In this document: piece after piece, positions 1 to 9,356 of the stretch
How positions within the stretch are numbered: the stretch's first letter is position 1
How the letters are laid out: every line of letters begins with the position of its first letter
NCBI RefSeq assembly: GCF_014842075.1
Contig: NZ_JACYVA010000002.1
Span: forward strand, 186,001-250,000
Length of the DNA: 64,000 nt
Source: Sphingomonas sp. CFBP 13720
Lineage (GTDB): Bacteria > Pseudomonadota > Alphaproteobacteria > Sphingomonadales > Sphingomonadaceae
Direction of reading: 5' to 3'
Position numbers and translations under genes: made by a program
The notes under the pieces: model-generated
Database searches by the model: none
Seen by the model: the letters and a program-made list of their open reading frames with translations, nothing else
What the model was told of the DNA's origin: nothing

Positions 1-1137
1 GGCGGCACGGCGCTGCTGACGATGGAACAGGCGCAGGCGGTGCACGATGCGCTGGACGCCGCCGGCATGGTCGATGACGGCAAGCCCAACGACCGGCTGC
101 GCGCGGCGCTGGCCGACGGCACCGTGCCGTTGCCGCCGCTGCCCCCCGCCGCCGCCGCGATCGTGCGCCAGCGTTTGACGCGCGCATGCCGCACGCTGCC
201 TGTCGCCGATGCCCGCGAACGCGGTCGCATCCGCCGCAACCACGACGTGCTCGCCGGGCACGATTTTCGCGAACTATGGGCGCGCATCGCGTGGAAGACG
301 GTCTATCGCCTCGACTTCGCCGACGACGCGCTGGTCGATGCCTGTGCCCGTTCCGTAGCAGCCATGCCCCCGGCGGGGACCGCACGCGTGGTCTTCGAAA
401 CCGGCACGATCGACTTGGGACGCGAAGGCGTGTTCGTCGCCCGCACCGCCACGTCGATCCCGCACCGGGTCGATACCGGTCCGTTGCCGATGCCCGACCT
501 GTTGCGCGAATTGCAGGAACGCACCGACCTGCCCCGCGCCATCCTCGCGCGCATCCTGATCGCATCGGGGCGGTTGGCAGACGCCGGCGACAATCCCGCC
601 GCATTTCTCGACGGCTGTACCGTGCAGATCAACGTGGCGAAGCGCGCGATCCTCGTCGGCGGCATCGCGTACGACCGCGTCGACGAATGCTGGTCGCAAT
701 CGCTGTTCCGGGCGGAAGACGATGTCGACGCCGCGCGGCTGGTGCCCGTGCGCCATGCGCCGGTCGACGGGGTCACGGTGGATTCGGCGGTCGAACGCAG
801 CTTCGTCGCCGATCTGGACGACAGCGACGCGATCCGCGTGTTCGCCAAACTGCCCCGCGCCTTTCGCATCGCCACGCCGCTGGGCAGCTACAATCCCGAC
901 TGGGCGATCGTGCGCGATACGCAGGATGGCCCGCGCGTCTGTCTGGTCGCGGAAACCAAGGGCGATCTGAACACCCTGCGCGATGCGGAACGCGACCGCA
1001 TCCGGTGCGGCCGCGCCCATTTCACCGCGATCGACGTGCCATTCATCGCCGTCACCACGCTGGCGGGCGTGCTGTCGGTGCGGATCGATCCGCCCGGCAC
1101 CACGCCCGCCCCACGGCACGTCAGAACCGCAGGTTGA
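1..1137 (+). CDS. Type III restriction enzyme Res subunit, C-terminal part (partial at left edge)
   Basis: The reading frame is open from base 1, so the gene begins upstream and only its last ~378 codons are visible. The C-terminal part shows a PD-(D/E)xK nuclease pattern as in Res subunits of type III restriction enzymes: an Asp in SYNPDWAI (codon 898-900) followed by the E-T-K of VAETKG (952-960). The upstream part resembles the region linking the helicase to the nuclease. In this family Res translocates on DNA with its Mod methyltransferase partner and cleaves unmodified DNA. The Mod gene would lie outside the window. The last 17 bp overlap the convergent TonB receptor gene. Family assignment is fairly sure; intactness cannot be judged from a fragment. 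Confidence 0.75.
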   Translation, partial: GGTALLTMEQAQAVHDALDAAGMVDDGKPNDRLRAALADGTVPLPPLPPAAAAIVRQRLTRACRTLPVADARERGRIRRNHDVLAGHDFRELWARIAWKTVYRLDFADDALVDACARSVAAMPPAGTARVVFETGTIDLGREGVFVARTATSIPHRVDTGPLPMPDLLRELQERTDLPRAILARILIASGRLADAGDNPAAFLDGCTVQINVAKRAILVGGIAYDRVDECWSQSLFRAEDDVDAARLVPVRHAPVDGVTVDSAVERSFVADLDDSDAIRVFAKLPRAFRIATPLGSYNPDWAIVRDTQDGPRVCLVAETKGDLNTLRDAERDRIRCGRAHFTAIDVPFIAVTTLAGVLSVRIDPPGTTPAPRHVRTAG

Positions 1138-4081
1138 CGCCCGCCGTCACCGTGCGGCCGATCCGCGTTTCGAACAACGTGTCCTGCCGCACGCTGTCGG
1201 TATACAGCACGTTGCGTTCGTCGGTCAGGTTCTGTCCCTCGACGATCAGCTTGATCTGGTCGGTAATCGCCAGCGATGCCGACGCATCGACGTACAGCGT
1301 CGGCTTGTTGCCCTGAAGGTCGCTGCCCGGCGACGCCGGAATACCGCGGATGAACCGGTCGCGGTAATTGGCGGTCGACCGGATGCTGAACCGTTCGTCC
1401 TCGTAATACAGCGTGCCCGACGCGGTATTCTTGGACAGTCCGACCAGATCGTTGGTCGTCGTCACCGTCGGCACGCCACCGACGCTGGCAAGGATATATT
1501 CGATCTCCGACGTGACGTGCGTGTAATTGCCCAGCACGCCCAGATGCGTCAGGAACCCCGGCAAGAAGTCGAGCTGAATCTGCGCATTCACCTCGACGCC
1601 CTGCAACGGCCCGCCCGGCGTATTGAACGGCTGCGACACGGTGAACAATTCGGTCGGCGACGTCTGACTGTTTTCCAGCAGCGCGTTCGGCAGGCCCAGT
1701 TCGTTGAACGGCACCTGGCTGTTCACGTTCTGGATATAGCTTTTGATGTCCTTGTAGAAATACGCGACCGACAACAGCGAACCGGGCTTGAAATACCATT
1801 CGACCGCCGCGTCGAACGTGTTGGCGCGGATCGGTTCAAGGAACGGGTTGTTGACGTTGCCCACACGCGTAACCGGATTGACGCCGCTGGTCGGCGTCAG
1901 GATGCCCAGTTCGGGCCGCGTCATCACCTTGGCCCCCGAAATGCGGAACAACAGGTCGCGGACCGGTTCGATCACGATGTTGGCGGACGGCAACCAGTCC
2001 TGATACCCCCGTGCCGCGCGGCCATATTGCCCGACCAGATTGGTCGGCGACGTGACGCCGGCGGGCGGCGCGACGGCGATATAGCCCGATGTCGCCAGGT
2101 CGGTCCTGACATAGCGCACGCCGGCATCGCCGCGCAGCCCGAAGCCCACCCGGTCCTGAAGGTCGAACGTCGCCATCAGGTACGCGCCCTTGATCTCTTC
2201 CTTCACCCGGCTGCGCGCGCCGCCGCATTCGACCCCGCAATACCGCACCGCGTCATAGCCGAAGGTCGACGCCCATTTGTCCGGATCGATCGCCGCCCAT
2301 GTGCCCGGCGCGCCTGCCCCGAACAGTTCGTCGACACCGTCGATCGTGCGCGTGATGCTGGCCAGCGACGTGCCGGCCGGCAGCGCGCGGACGACCGTGT
2401 CGGCGTTGTACGGGCGCAGAAACGACGACACGAAATCGCTTTCGCGATATTGCCCGCCGACCTTGACCGTGAAGCCGTCGGCCACGGACCAGTTGAGATT
2501 GGTTTCGCCGGTGAAGTTGTCCGTGGTGTTCTTCGACGGCTTGCCCTGGAAACTGAAGCCGCCCAGCACGGTGCCGTCGCTGAGGCCCGGTGCGTAGGAG
2601 AAGCTGGCCGGATTGGCGACGTCGAAGCCGAAGCCCAGCAACGGCGTGCTGCCGCCCTGACGGAAATCGATCGAGAAATTGTCGGTGTCGATCGCGTCCA
2701 TGAACGTCTGCAACCGCTTGCGTCCGTCCCACACCGACTGGTTGCGCCCGACCAGCATCGTGACTTCCAACGCGTCGTTCAACCGGCGCTTCAGGTTGAA
2801 ATTCGCCTGTTTGAACGTCGATACGAAATGATCGACCAGCCCTTCGGACCGTACGTCGACGCCGTCGAACAGGCCATAGACCAGCGACCCGTTGTCATCG
2901 AACTGCACGTCGCGCACCGACACCATCGGCTGGCCGTTATTCGCGATCGACCGTCCGAACGAGATGCCGGCGATGTAGTTGTCGCGACGCTCCACGTCGA
3001 ACCGCGAATAGAGCAGGTCGACCGAGATGTCGGTATCGTCATCGGGCTTGAACTGGACGGTGAACGTGCCGCCGATCCGTTCCTGATCCTGTTCGGAATT
3101 GAGATAGCGCGGCAGCCGGGGCAGGAACGCGCCGCTTCCCGCCGTACCCTGAAGATCGGCGCGACGCAGGCCGAGGATCGTGTTGTACGCCGCGACCGAT
3201 CCGGTGCGCGGGTTGCCGGTGCTGCAATCGCCGATCGTCGCGCCCTTCGTCCCGAAAGCGGGGTAGAGCGGGTTGACGCCCAGCGGCGAACAGAACAACC
3301 CGTTGGTGTTGGCCGACAGGATATCGACCGCCGAATAGCCGACCTCGCGGATATGGCGCTTCTGATAGGCGACCGATGCGAGGATGCCGAACGTGCCGTC
3401 GGCGAATTTCTTCGACACCAGCATCGATGCGCGCGGATCGACCTTTTTCGACAACTGGTTCCAGATGCCGCGCGCCGTGGCCGTCAGCACGAAATCCTCA
3501 CGCGCGTCGAGCGGCTTGGGCGCGGTCAGATCGACCGTCGCGCCCAGCGATCCTTCCTCCACATCGGCGGACGGCGTCTTGCGCACCGACAGTGCCGAGA
3601 AGATCTCGGTCGGGAACACGTTGAAATCGAAGCTGCGACCATTGTTGCCCGCGCCATAGATATCGGACGACCCGGTCTGCGACGTGCCTTCCATGCCGTT
3701 GATCCGCACGCGCGTGAACCCTGCGCCGAGACCCCGGACGGAGATGTTGCGCCCTTCCCCACCGTCGCCGCGCGCCAGCGCGACGCCGGGCACGCGCTGC
3801 ATCGATTCGGCGAGGTTGGAGTCGGGGAACTTGCCGATATCCTCGGCGACGATGCTGTCGACCGCCGCGGTCTCGCGCCGCTTCTGCCCCAGTGCGCTGT
3901 CGAGCGAGGCGCGGAACCCGGTGACGACGATCTCGCCCTCGTCGACCTGTTGCGGCGTGGCGGTGTCACCACCGGTATCGGCGGGTACGTCCTGCGCTGC
4001 CGCCGCACCGGCGAACAGCAATGCCAGCCCGACCGTGGCGGTCGAAACACCAATGCGCGTGAAAGCACGAATGGAAATCAT
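1121..4081 (-). CDS. TonB-dependent receptor, Caulobacter/Xanthomonas type
   Basis: An outer-membrane beta-barrel importer of 986 residues powered by TonB-ExbBD. A signal peptide covers about residues 1-29 (ending AGAAAAQ), followed by a TonB box-like GEIVVTGFR at ~49-57, then a plug domain with SVRGLGAGFTRVRINGMEG, and a long barrel ending in the aromatic C-terminus GVNLRF, as expected for BAM-dependent insertion. The length and plug sequence fit the TonB-Xanth-Caul class, many members of which take up carbohydrates or oligomers. The ligand cannot be read from the sequence, since no FecR, sugar hydrolase or transporter is adjacent. The start has a good Shine-Dalgarno sequence (GGGAGAGGGG just upstream of ATG). 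It is divergent from the 784-residue secreted protein gene. Confidence 0.92.
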   Translation of the reverse strand: MISIRAFTRIGVSTATVGLALLFAGAAAAQDVPADTGGDTATPQQVDEGEIVVTGFRASLDSALGQKRRETAAVDSIVAEDIGKFPDSNLAESMQRVPGVALARGDGGEGRNISVRGLGAGFTRVRINGMEGTSQTGSSDIYGAGNNGRSFDFNVFPTEIFSALSVRKTPSADVEEGSLGATVDLTAPKPLDAREDFVLTATARGIWNQLSKKVDPRASMLVSKKFADGTFGILASVAYQKRHIREVGYSAVDILSANTNGLFCSPLGVNPLYPAFGTKGATIGDCSTGNPRTGSVAAYNTILGLRRADLQGTAGSGAFLPRLPRYLNSEQDQERIGGTFTVQFKPDDDTDISVDLLYSRFDVERRDNYIAGISFGRSIANNGQPMVSVRDVQFDDNGSLVYGLFDGVDVRSEGLVDHFVSTFKQANFNLKRRLNDALEVTMLVGRNQSVWDGRKRLQTFMDAIDTDNFSIDFRQGGSTPLLGFGFDVANPASFSYAPGLSDGTVLGGFSFQGKPSKNTTDNFTGETNLNWSVADGFTVKVGGQYRESDFVSSFLRPYNADTVVRALPAGTSLASITRTIDGVDELFGAGAPGTWAAIDPDKWASTFGYDAVRYCGVECGGARSRVKEEIKGAYLMATFDLQDRVGFGLRGDAGVRYVRTDLATSGYIAVAPPAGVTSPTNLVGQYGRAARGYQDWLPSANIVIEPVRDLLFRISGAKVMTRPELGILTPTSGVNPVTRVGNVNNPFLEPIRANTFDAAVEWYFKPGSLLSVAYFYKDIKSYIQNVNSQVPFNELGLPNALLENSQTSPTELFTVSQPFNTPGGPLQGVEVNAQIQLDFLPGFLTHLGVLGNYTHVTSEIEYILASVGGVPTVTTTNDLVGLSKNTASGTLYYEDERFSIRSTANYRDRFIRGIPASPGSDLQGNKPTLYVDASASLAITDQIKLIVEGQNLTDERNVLYTDSVRQDTLFETRIGRTVTAGVNLRF

Positions 4082-4142
4082 GGTCCCCTCTCCCTGGTTC
4101 GGAACCGCAGTCTGTTGCCGCGTGTCCCATCATGTGAACTTA

Positions 4143-4155
4143 ACTATTACATAGT
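4143..4155. promoter_or_regulatory. Small palindrome in the TonB receptor/secreted protein intergenic region
   Basis: ACTAT-TAC-ATAGT is a perfect 5-bp inverted repeat about 60 bp upstream of the minus-strand TonB receptor start. Read on the minus strand it contains a TATGTAAT-like -10 sequence. It may be promoter core, an operator or both. No regulator is assigned. Confidence 0.3.
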
Positions 4156-4292
4156 AGGTCATTACTTGCGTATTGTCACGCTGATACTGCGAACCAGGCA
4201 ACAAGATTGCGCCATGGACCGGCCGCGCGTCGTCGCTTCGCGATGCGCTGATCGTCATGGCGACCCCGCGCCGGATCGGGGTATAGGGGCGC

Positions 4293-6647
4293 ATGGCCCG
4301 TATGCTTCCGTTCCTGTTCGCCGCGTTCCTGCTCCTGATCGCCGACCGCGCCGATGCGCAGCAGAATGCGTTCGACCTTGCCGGTCCCGAACTGTCGATC
4401 ACGGTCACGCGGGCGGGGGTCGAACTGCCGATCACCGCCGTCCCGTCGCTGCGCGGCGGCGACCGGTTGCGGGCCACCGCGCGCTTTCCCGCCGACCAGT
4501 CGGCGCGCTACCGCCTGGTCATCGCGTTCCTGCGCGGTGCGACCAACCCGCCGCCGCGCGACTGGTTCTACGAAGTACGGGCATGGCACCCGAAAAAGAA
4601 CCTGCTCGACGTGACCGTGCCGCAGGGCGCGGAACAGGCCATGCTGTTCCTTGCGCCCGAAGCCGGCGGCGGCTTTGCGGCGGTGCTGGGCGCAGTGCGC
4701 GGGCGGCCGGGTATCTTCGTGCGGGCGGCGCAGGACCTGCATCAGGCGTCGCTCGATCGCGCCCGGCTGGATGCGTTCGTCGCCGCGATCGGCCGGATCG
4801 GCGACACCGCGCCCGAACGGCTGGTCACCGCCGCGCCGATCCTTGCCAACGCGTTGCGGATCAAGCTGAACGCCGAATGCCTGACGCGGCAGCGCGCGCT
4901 GCAATCCGCCTGCCTGACGCAAAGCCGCGACGCGCTGGTGCTTCAGGCGCAGCGCGGCACGACGCTCACTGAAACGCTCACCGGCACGCCCGTCGACCTC
5001 GCCTATCGCGTGGCTGCCACGCCGGAGGGCGGGGCAGGCTATTACAGCCCCTATATCGGGCTGGCACGCGATGTCGCACGGCTGTTCGGCGCGTTTCGCA
5101 GCGCGCAATATCAATATCTGCCCGCGCTGACGCTGAATGACGGTGCGGATATCCGTCTGCAACTGAACGCCGCCCCGTCGTTCCAGAATCCGCGATCGGT
5201 GCTGGTCGCGCCGTTGCCGCCGATCGGTGCCACCCCGCCGCCGGTATGGCGGTCGGCGGCGCCCGCCGCCGTGTGCCTCGCGCGACCGGGCGCGGTACTG
5301 CCGCTCGACGACGCGTCGCTGCTGTTCGCGACGGGCTATGCCCGCGACCTGCGGCTGGCGATCGAGGGTGCCGACGGGACCACCGCGACGCTGCCGGTCG
5401 TCGTCGATGCCGAACAGGGTGGGCTGCGGCTGGCGGAGGGCACCGACCTGACCGCGCTCGGCCCGGTCGACGGCGCGACGTTGCAGGGCAGCTGGGGCTT
5501 CGACCGGTTCGACGGGCCGCGCCTGCCGGTACAGCTCGACCGTGCCGGTGCGTGGCGTCCCCAGCCCGATGGCTTCGTCGTCGTCGGGCGCGACCATCCG
5601 CTGGCGCTGCGTGGCGGGGCATCGTCGTGTATCGAACGGCTGGCGCTGCGCGATGCGACCGACGGCAACTGGTCGCTGTCATGGAAGACGGTCGGCGCGG
5701 ACGAGGTCGAGGCGGTGCTGCCGCTCGGCCGGGTCCGCCCCGGTCCGCTGACGCTGTCGATCGGCCGCCATGGCGCAGCGACGCCCGACACGGTCCGGCT
5801 CACCGGCCGGGTCGAACCGAGCCGCCTCGACCGGTTCGTCGTCCATGCCGGCGATCGCAGCGGCATGCTCGACGGTGCGCGGCTCGATCAGGTGACGCGT
5901 CTGGATCTGGGCACCCATCGCTTCATGCCGGGCGCGCTGACGCGCGGACCGGATGGCGACCAGCTGGAGATGACGACCGACCGATCGTTGGAACCGGACG
6001 ACGCGACCAAGGCCACGGTAACGTTACGCGACGCCCGTACGGCCAGCGTGGGCGCGACCATCGCCCCTTCGCGTCCCACCGCGAAATTGCTCGATCTGGA
6101 CGCTACCATCGTGCCCGTGCCGGGTGCCGCACCGATCGCACTGCCCGACGGACTGGTCCCTGCCGGCGCGACGCTGACCTTTTCGTTCCGGCCCGCCGGC
6201 GCGCCGCTGGGCGATCGCGATGCGGTGGAGGTCGCGACCGACCAAGACGCGGGTCCGCGCCTGACCTTCGCGGCCGGCACGTTGCAGCGGGTCGGCGATA
6301 TCGTCGTCGCGACGCTCGCACCGCCGCCGGGCGCGCCGATCGCCGGACGCCTGCGCTTCCGGTTGATCCGCGACGGCGCGACCGGCGACTGGCAACCGCT
6401 GGCCCGTGCCGTCCGCTTGCCGGCGGTTACCGCGCTGGAATGCCCCCAAACGGGCGACTGCACGATTGCCGGCCGCAACCTGTTCCTCGTCGCTGGGATC
6501 GCAGGCACCCCAGACGGCACCCCGACACTGGTGCCGCCCGGCTTCGTCGGAACGTCGCTTGCACTGCCAAGTCCGGCGAAAGACGCCGTGTTCCTGCGCC
6601 TGCACGATGCCCCGGACGTCCCGCTGCGAGTGGCTATCCCCAAGTAA
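4293..6647 (+). CDS. Secreted 784-residue protein of unknown function
   Basis: I do not recognise a family. A clear signal peptide is present (MARMLPFLFAAFLLLIADRA, then DAQ), so the protein is exported. The mature part is rich in Gly, Ala, Asp, Pro and Thr, with many short alternating hydrophobic stretches that suggest beta-sandwich repeats. It contains few cysteines (for example near AECL, SACL, AVCL, SSCI and ALECPQTGDCTI) and no visible catalytic motif. No membrane segment or lipobox follows the signal. It is divergent from the TonB receptor gene with 211 bp between starts, which may mean shared regulation. A surface or periplasmic accessory protein is possible, but that is inference from position and signal peptide only. 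Confidence 0.85.
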   Translation: MARMLPFLFAAFLLLIADRADAQQNAFDLAGPELSITVTRAGVELPITAVPSLRGGDRLRATARFPADQSARYRLVIAFLRGATNPPPRDWFYEVRAWHPKKNLLDVTVPQGAEQAMLFLAPEAGGGFAAVLGAVRGRPGIFVRAAQDLHQASLDRARLDAFVAAIGRIGDTAPERLVTAAPILANALRIKLNAECLTRQRALQSACLTQSRDALVLQAQRGTTLTETLTGTPVDLAYRVAATPEGGAGYYSPYIGLARDVARLFGAFRSAQYQYLPALTLNDGADIRLQLNAAPSFQNPRSVLVAPLPPIGATPPPVWRSAAPAAVCLARPGAVLPLDDASLLFATGYARDLRLAIEGADGTTATLPVVVDAEQGGLRLAEGTDLTALGPVDGATLQGSWGFDRFDGPRLPVQLDRAGAWRPQPDGFVVVGRDHPLALRGGASSCIERLALRDATDGNWSLSWKTVGADEVEAVLPLGRVRPGPLTLSIGRHGAATPDTVRLTGRVEPSRLDRFVVHAGDRSGMLDGARLDQVTRLDLGTHRFMPGALTRGPDGDQLEMTTDRSLEPDDATKATVTLRDARTASVGATIAPSRPTAKLLDLDATIVPVPGAAPIALPDGLVPAGATLTFSFRPAGAPLGDRDAVEVATDQDAGPRLTFAAGTLQRVGDIVVATLAPPPGAPIAGRLRFRLIRDGATGDWQPLARAVRLPAVTALECPQTGDCTIAGRNLFLVAGIAGTPDGTPTLVPPGFVGTSLALPSPAKDAVFLRLHDAPDVPLRVAIPK

Positions 6648-6717
6648 TCTCACGATTATCTGGTGTCCGTCATCCTATTGGTCGGCGCGATAGTATAGTC
6701 GTATTTGATAAAGCAGG

Positions 6718-6735
6718 TCCCTGTTCGGGATTTTT
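6718..6735 (+). terminator. Weak hairpin with T-tract
   Basis: TCCC, a five-base loop, GGGA, then five Ts form a short terminator-like element 70 bp after the secreted protein gene. The stem is only 4 bp, so its efficiency is doubtful. Confidence 0.3.
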
Positions 6736-6887
6736 CGGTAAGCTACTGATTTACCACCGGATGATTACTTTGCACTAAACGCCGTAATCTCTTATTCACC
6801 GTCGAGACGCGGGGGGCGTCCGGGGGCGGAATTACGGGTGCGCATTTGAAGAAATGCCCCGTTTTCCGACGGATACGGGGAAATATT

Positions 6888-8849
6888 ATGTCGATCGCCG
6901 ATCAGGCCGGGCGAAGCCGCATGTCCGCCGACGATGATCGCCGTGACGCCCGTGCCGGCGCGACAACGCATGCCGTTCGGGGATATCGCAGCGATATCGA
7001 CGGTTTGCGGACGTTGGCGGTGCTGCCCGTCATCCTGTTCCATCTCGATATCGGCATCTTCACCGGCGGCTATGTCGGGGTCGACGTCTTCTTCGTGATC
7101 TCGGGCTATCTCATCACCTCGATCATCGCGCGCGAACTGACGGCCGGCAATTTTTCCGTACTGCGGTTCTACGAACGTCGGTTCCGGCGCATCCTGCCTG
7201 CGTTGTGCTTCGTCGTTCTGGCCTGCCTGATCGCCGGGCTGATCGTACTGTCGCCGCACGATCTGAGCGAAATGGGCCGGAGCGTCGCGGCGACGGCGCT
7301 GTTCTCCTCCAATTTCCTGTTCTGGAACCAGGCCGGCTATTTCGATGCGGCGACCGAACTGAAACCGCTGATCCATACATGGTCGCTGGCGGTCGAGGAG
7401 CAATTCTACATCGTCTTCCCCCTGCTGCTCGGGCTGTTGTGGAAACGGGCGTCGCGTCATGTCGTGCTGGTATTGTCGGCAATTCTGGTCGTTTCGCTCG
7501 CATTGAGCGTGATCGGCGTCGCGCAGGCACGGTCGGCCGCCTATTTCCTGCTGCCGTTCCGCGCATGGGAATTGCTGATCGGATCGCTGCTGGCGGTCGC
7601 GGCGCTGCCACAGGCGCGCTCGCGCTGGCTGCAGGAAGCGCTCGGAACGCTCGGCCTGCTCGGCATCGTCCTGCCCGCCATATTGCTGGAAGCGGGGAGC
7701 CCGTTTCCCGGGATCAATGCGGTCCCGCCGGTGCTGGGCGCAGCGCTGCTGATCCATGTCGGCGCGGGCGGCACGCGCAGTGCCGCCACCCGGCTGCTGT
7801 CGCTGCGGCCGATCGTGCTGATCGGGCTGCTGTCCTACTCGCTCTACCTGTGGCACTGGCCGCTGATCGTGTTCGCGCGCTTCCTGACGCTGTCGGACAT
7901 TACGCCGCGCATGGCGGTGACGCTGCTGGCGCTGACGTTCCTGATGTCGTGGATATCGTGGCGTTTTGTCGAACGCCCGTTCCGCACCGGACTGCTCACC
8001 GGACAGCGTGCGCTGCTGACCGCTTCGGTCGTCGCGATCGGCCTGACCGCCGCGGCAGGTGCCGCGCTGGTCGTGAGCAAGGGCGTGCCGTCGCGCTTTC
8101 CCGAACTGGCGGGGATCGAACGACGCGTGCTGGTCCAGCGGGCGGAGGACCGCAAGGCGTCGTGCGTCATCGGCGAAGCAGGCAATCCATGGCCGGGCGT
8201 GGACGCCTGTACCGTCGCGCGGGGGCCGGGGACGCGCATTCTGCTGTGGGGCGATTCGCACGCCAATCATTTCGTCCGCGCCTTGCGTCAGACCGGCGCG
8301 CAGACGCAGGGCAACATCATCGTCTATGGCATGACCGCCTGCGTCCCGATCCTCGGCGTACCGTCGCCCAAACGCCCCAATTGCGTCGCCAGCAAGGAAC
8401 GGATCTTCGACCTGATCCGTGAAAACCATATCCAGCGGGTGCTGATCGCCGGACTGTGGCAACCGCGCGCGGACCGGGTGACGGGCACCGGGCAACAGAC
8501 GCTGGCAAATACCGTCCGCCGGTTGCGCGACGCCGGCGTAGAGGTGGTGGTGATCGGCGACACCCCGTCGCTGCCGATCGCCGACCCGCTGTTGCTGTAC
8601 CCGCGCCTGCTGCGCAACGGCACGCCGCAGGCTCCGCTCTACATCACGGTCAGGAACGATCCAGGGTTCAACCGGCGCATGGCGGATGCGATCCGGCCGA
8701 CGCCGGTGTTCGATCCGATGCCGCTATTGTGCCGGAACGGCGAATGCATGGTGATCGACCGGGGCGAACCCTTGTTCGTCGACGAGAATCATCTCAGCCG
8801 TCTGGGCGCACGCCGGGTTCTGACAGGCATGGGACGTCTGCTCGACTGA
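6888..8849 (+). CDS. Membrane acyltransferase (OafA/YrhL type) with C-terminal SGNH domain
   Basis: This 653-residue protein has two parts. Residues ~30-385 are an acyltransferase-3 membrane domain with the conserved early His (FHLDIG), GGYVGVDVFFVISGYL and RFYERRFRRILPAL, and about ten membrane segments. Residues ~430-653 are an SGNH-hydrolase-like domain with the GDSH motif (LLWGDSHANHF) and a late D-x-x-H (VDENHLS). Such fusions O-acetylate cell-envelope glycans: the membrane part moves the acyl group and the SGNH part transfers it to sugar. The substrate here is unknown. ATG 6888 follows ACGGGG at good distance; an upstream TTG at 6846 is in frame but less likely. No glycan cluster is directly adjacent. 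Confidence 0.9.
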   Translation: MSIADQAGRSRMSADDDRRDARAGATTHAVRGYRSDIDGLRTLAVLPVILFHLDIGIFTGGYVGVDVFFVISGYLITSIIARELTAGNFSVLRFYERRFRRILPALCFVVLACLIAGLIVLSPHDLSEMGRSVAATALFSSNFLFWNQAGYFDAATELKPLIHTWSLAVEEQFYIVFPLLLGLLWKRASRHVVLVLSAILVVSLALSVIGVAQARSAAYFLLPFRAWELLIGSLLAVAALPQARSRWLQEALGTLGLLGIVLPAILLEAGSPFPGINAVPPVLGAALLIHVGAGGTRSAATRLLSLRPIVLIGLLSYSLYLWHWPLIVFARFLTLSDITPRMAVTLLALTFLMSWISWRFVERPFRTGLLTGQRALLTASVVAIGLTAAAGAALVVSKGVPSRFPELAGIERRVLVQRAEDRKASCVIGEAGNPWPGVDACTVARGPGTRILLWGDSHANHFVRALRQTGAQTQGNIIVYGMTACVPILGVPSPKRPNCVASKERIFDLIRENHIQRVLIAGLWQPRADRVTGTGQQTLANTVRRLRDAGVEVVVIGDTPSLPIADPLLLYPRLLRNGTPQAPLYITVRNDPGFNRRMADAIRPTPVFDPMPLLCRNGECMVIDRGEPLFVDENHLSRLGARRVLTGMGRLLD

Positions 8850-8901
8850 TCGGTCGCATCGCCCCTGTTCACCGCATGCGGCAGGTGCCAGAAGCCGCAG
8901 C

Positions 8902-9351
8902 ATGATCCTTGCATTGCTGCTCGCCGTTCAGGCACCTGCGCTCCCCATCGCGCCCGGCGATCGTCCCGCCGCCGCGACAATGGTCGTCGAACCGGTGGGC
9001 GCGATGCTCGCCGGGTTCGACGCCGACGGCGACGCGCGCACGACACGGGCAGAAGCGACGGCGGGGATCGCGCGCAGTTTCACAGGCATTGCGGGTACGG
9101 CCCCCACGATCGGCTATATCGTCTTTGCCGATTGGGCCGAACGCTGGCTGGGGGATCGTACCGCGTTGCCCGGCCCGTTCGAGGTCGATCGCGACGGCGA
9201 CAATCGCATCGCGCTGCCCGAATTGCAGGCGCGCATCGCGGCGATCTTCGGACGGATCGACCGTAACGGTGATGGCGTGCTGACGCGCGCCGAATTGCTG
9301 ACCATCCGGCAGGGACCGCGCGACGGGCGCGGCGACCGGCGCGGACGCTGA
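8902..9351 (+). CDS. Exported EF-hand protein
   Basis: A 149-residue protein with a short hydrophobic signal-like start and three EF-hand calcium-binding loops: DADGDARTTRAE (~res 40), DRDGDNRIALPE (~95) and DRNGDGVLTRAE (~119). Positions 1, 3, 5 and 12 of each loop carry suitable Asp/Asn/Glu ligands. It ends in a basic tail rich in Arg and Gly. The CDF metal exporter starts 5 bp after its stop, so both are likely co-transcribed. It may be a calcium sensor or buffer in the periplasm; the link to metal efflux is inferred from position only. Confidence 0.85.
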   Translation: MILALLLAVQAPALPIAPGDRPAAATMVVEPVGAMLAGFDADGDARTTRAEATAGIARSFTGIAGTAPTIGYIVFADWAERWLGDRTALPGPFEVDRDGDNRIALPELQARIAAIFGRIDRNGDGVLTRAELLTIRQGPRDGRGDRRGR

Positions 9352-9356
9352 CGGCG

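Noticed and set aside
983..4972. A 1329-codon open frame on the plus strand across the TonB receptor gene
   Set aside because: It is antisense to a clear TonB receptor, is very Arg-rich without any domain, and results from GC-rich codon structure.
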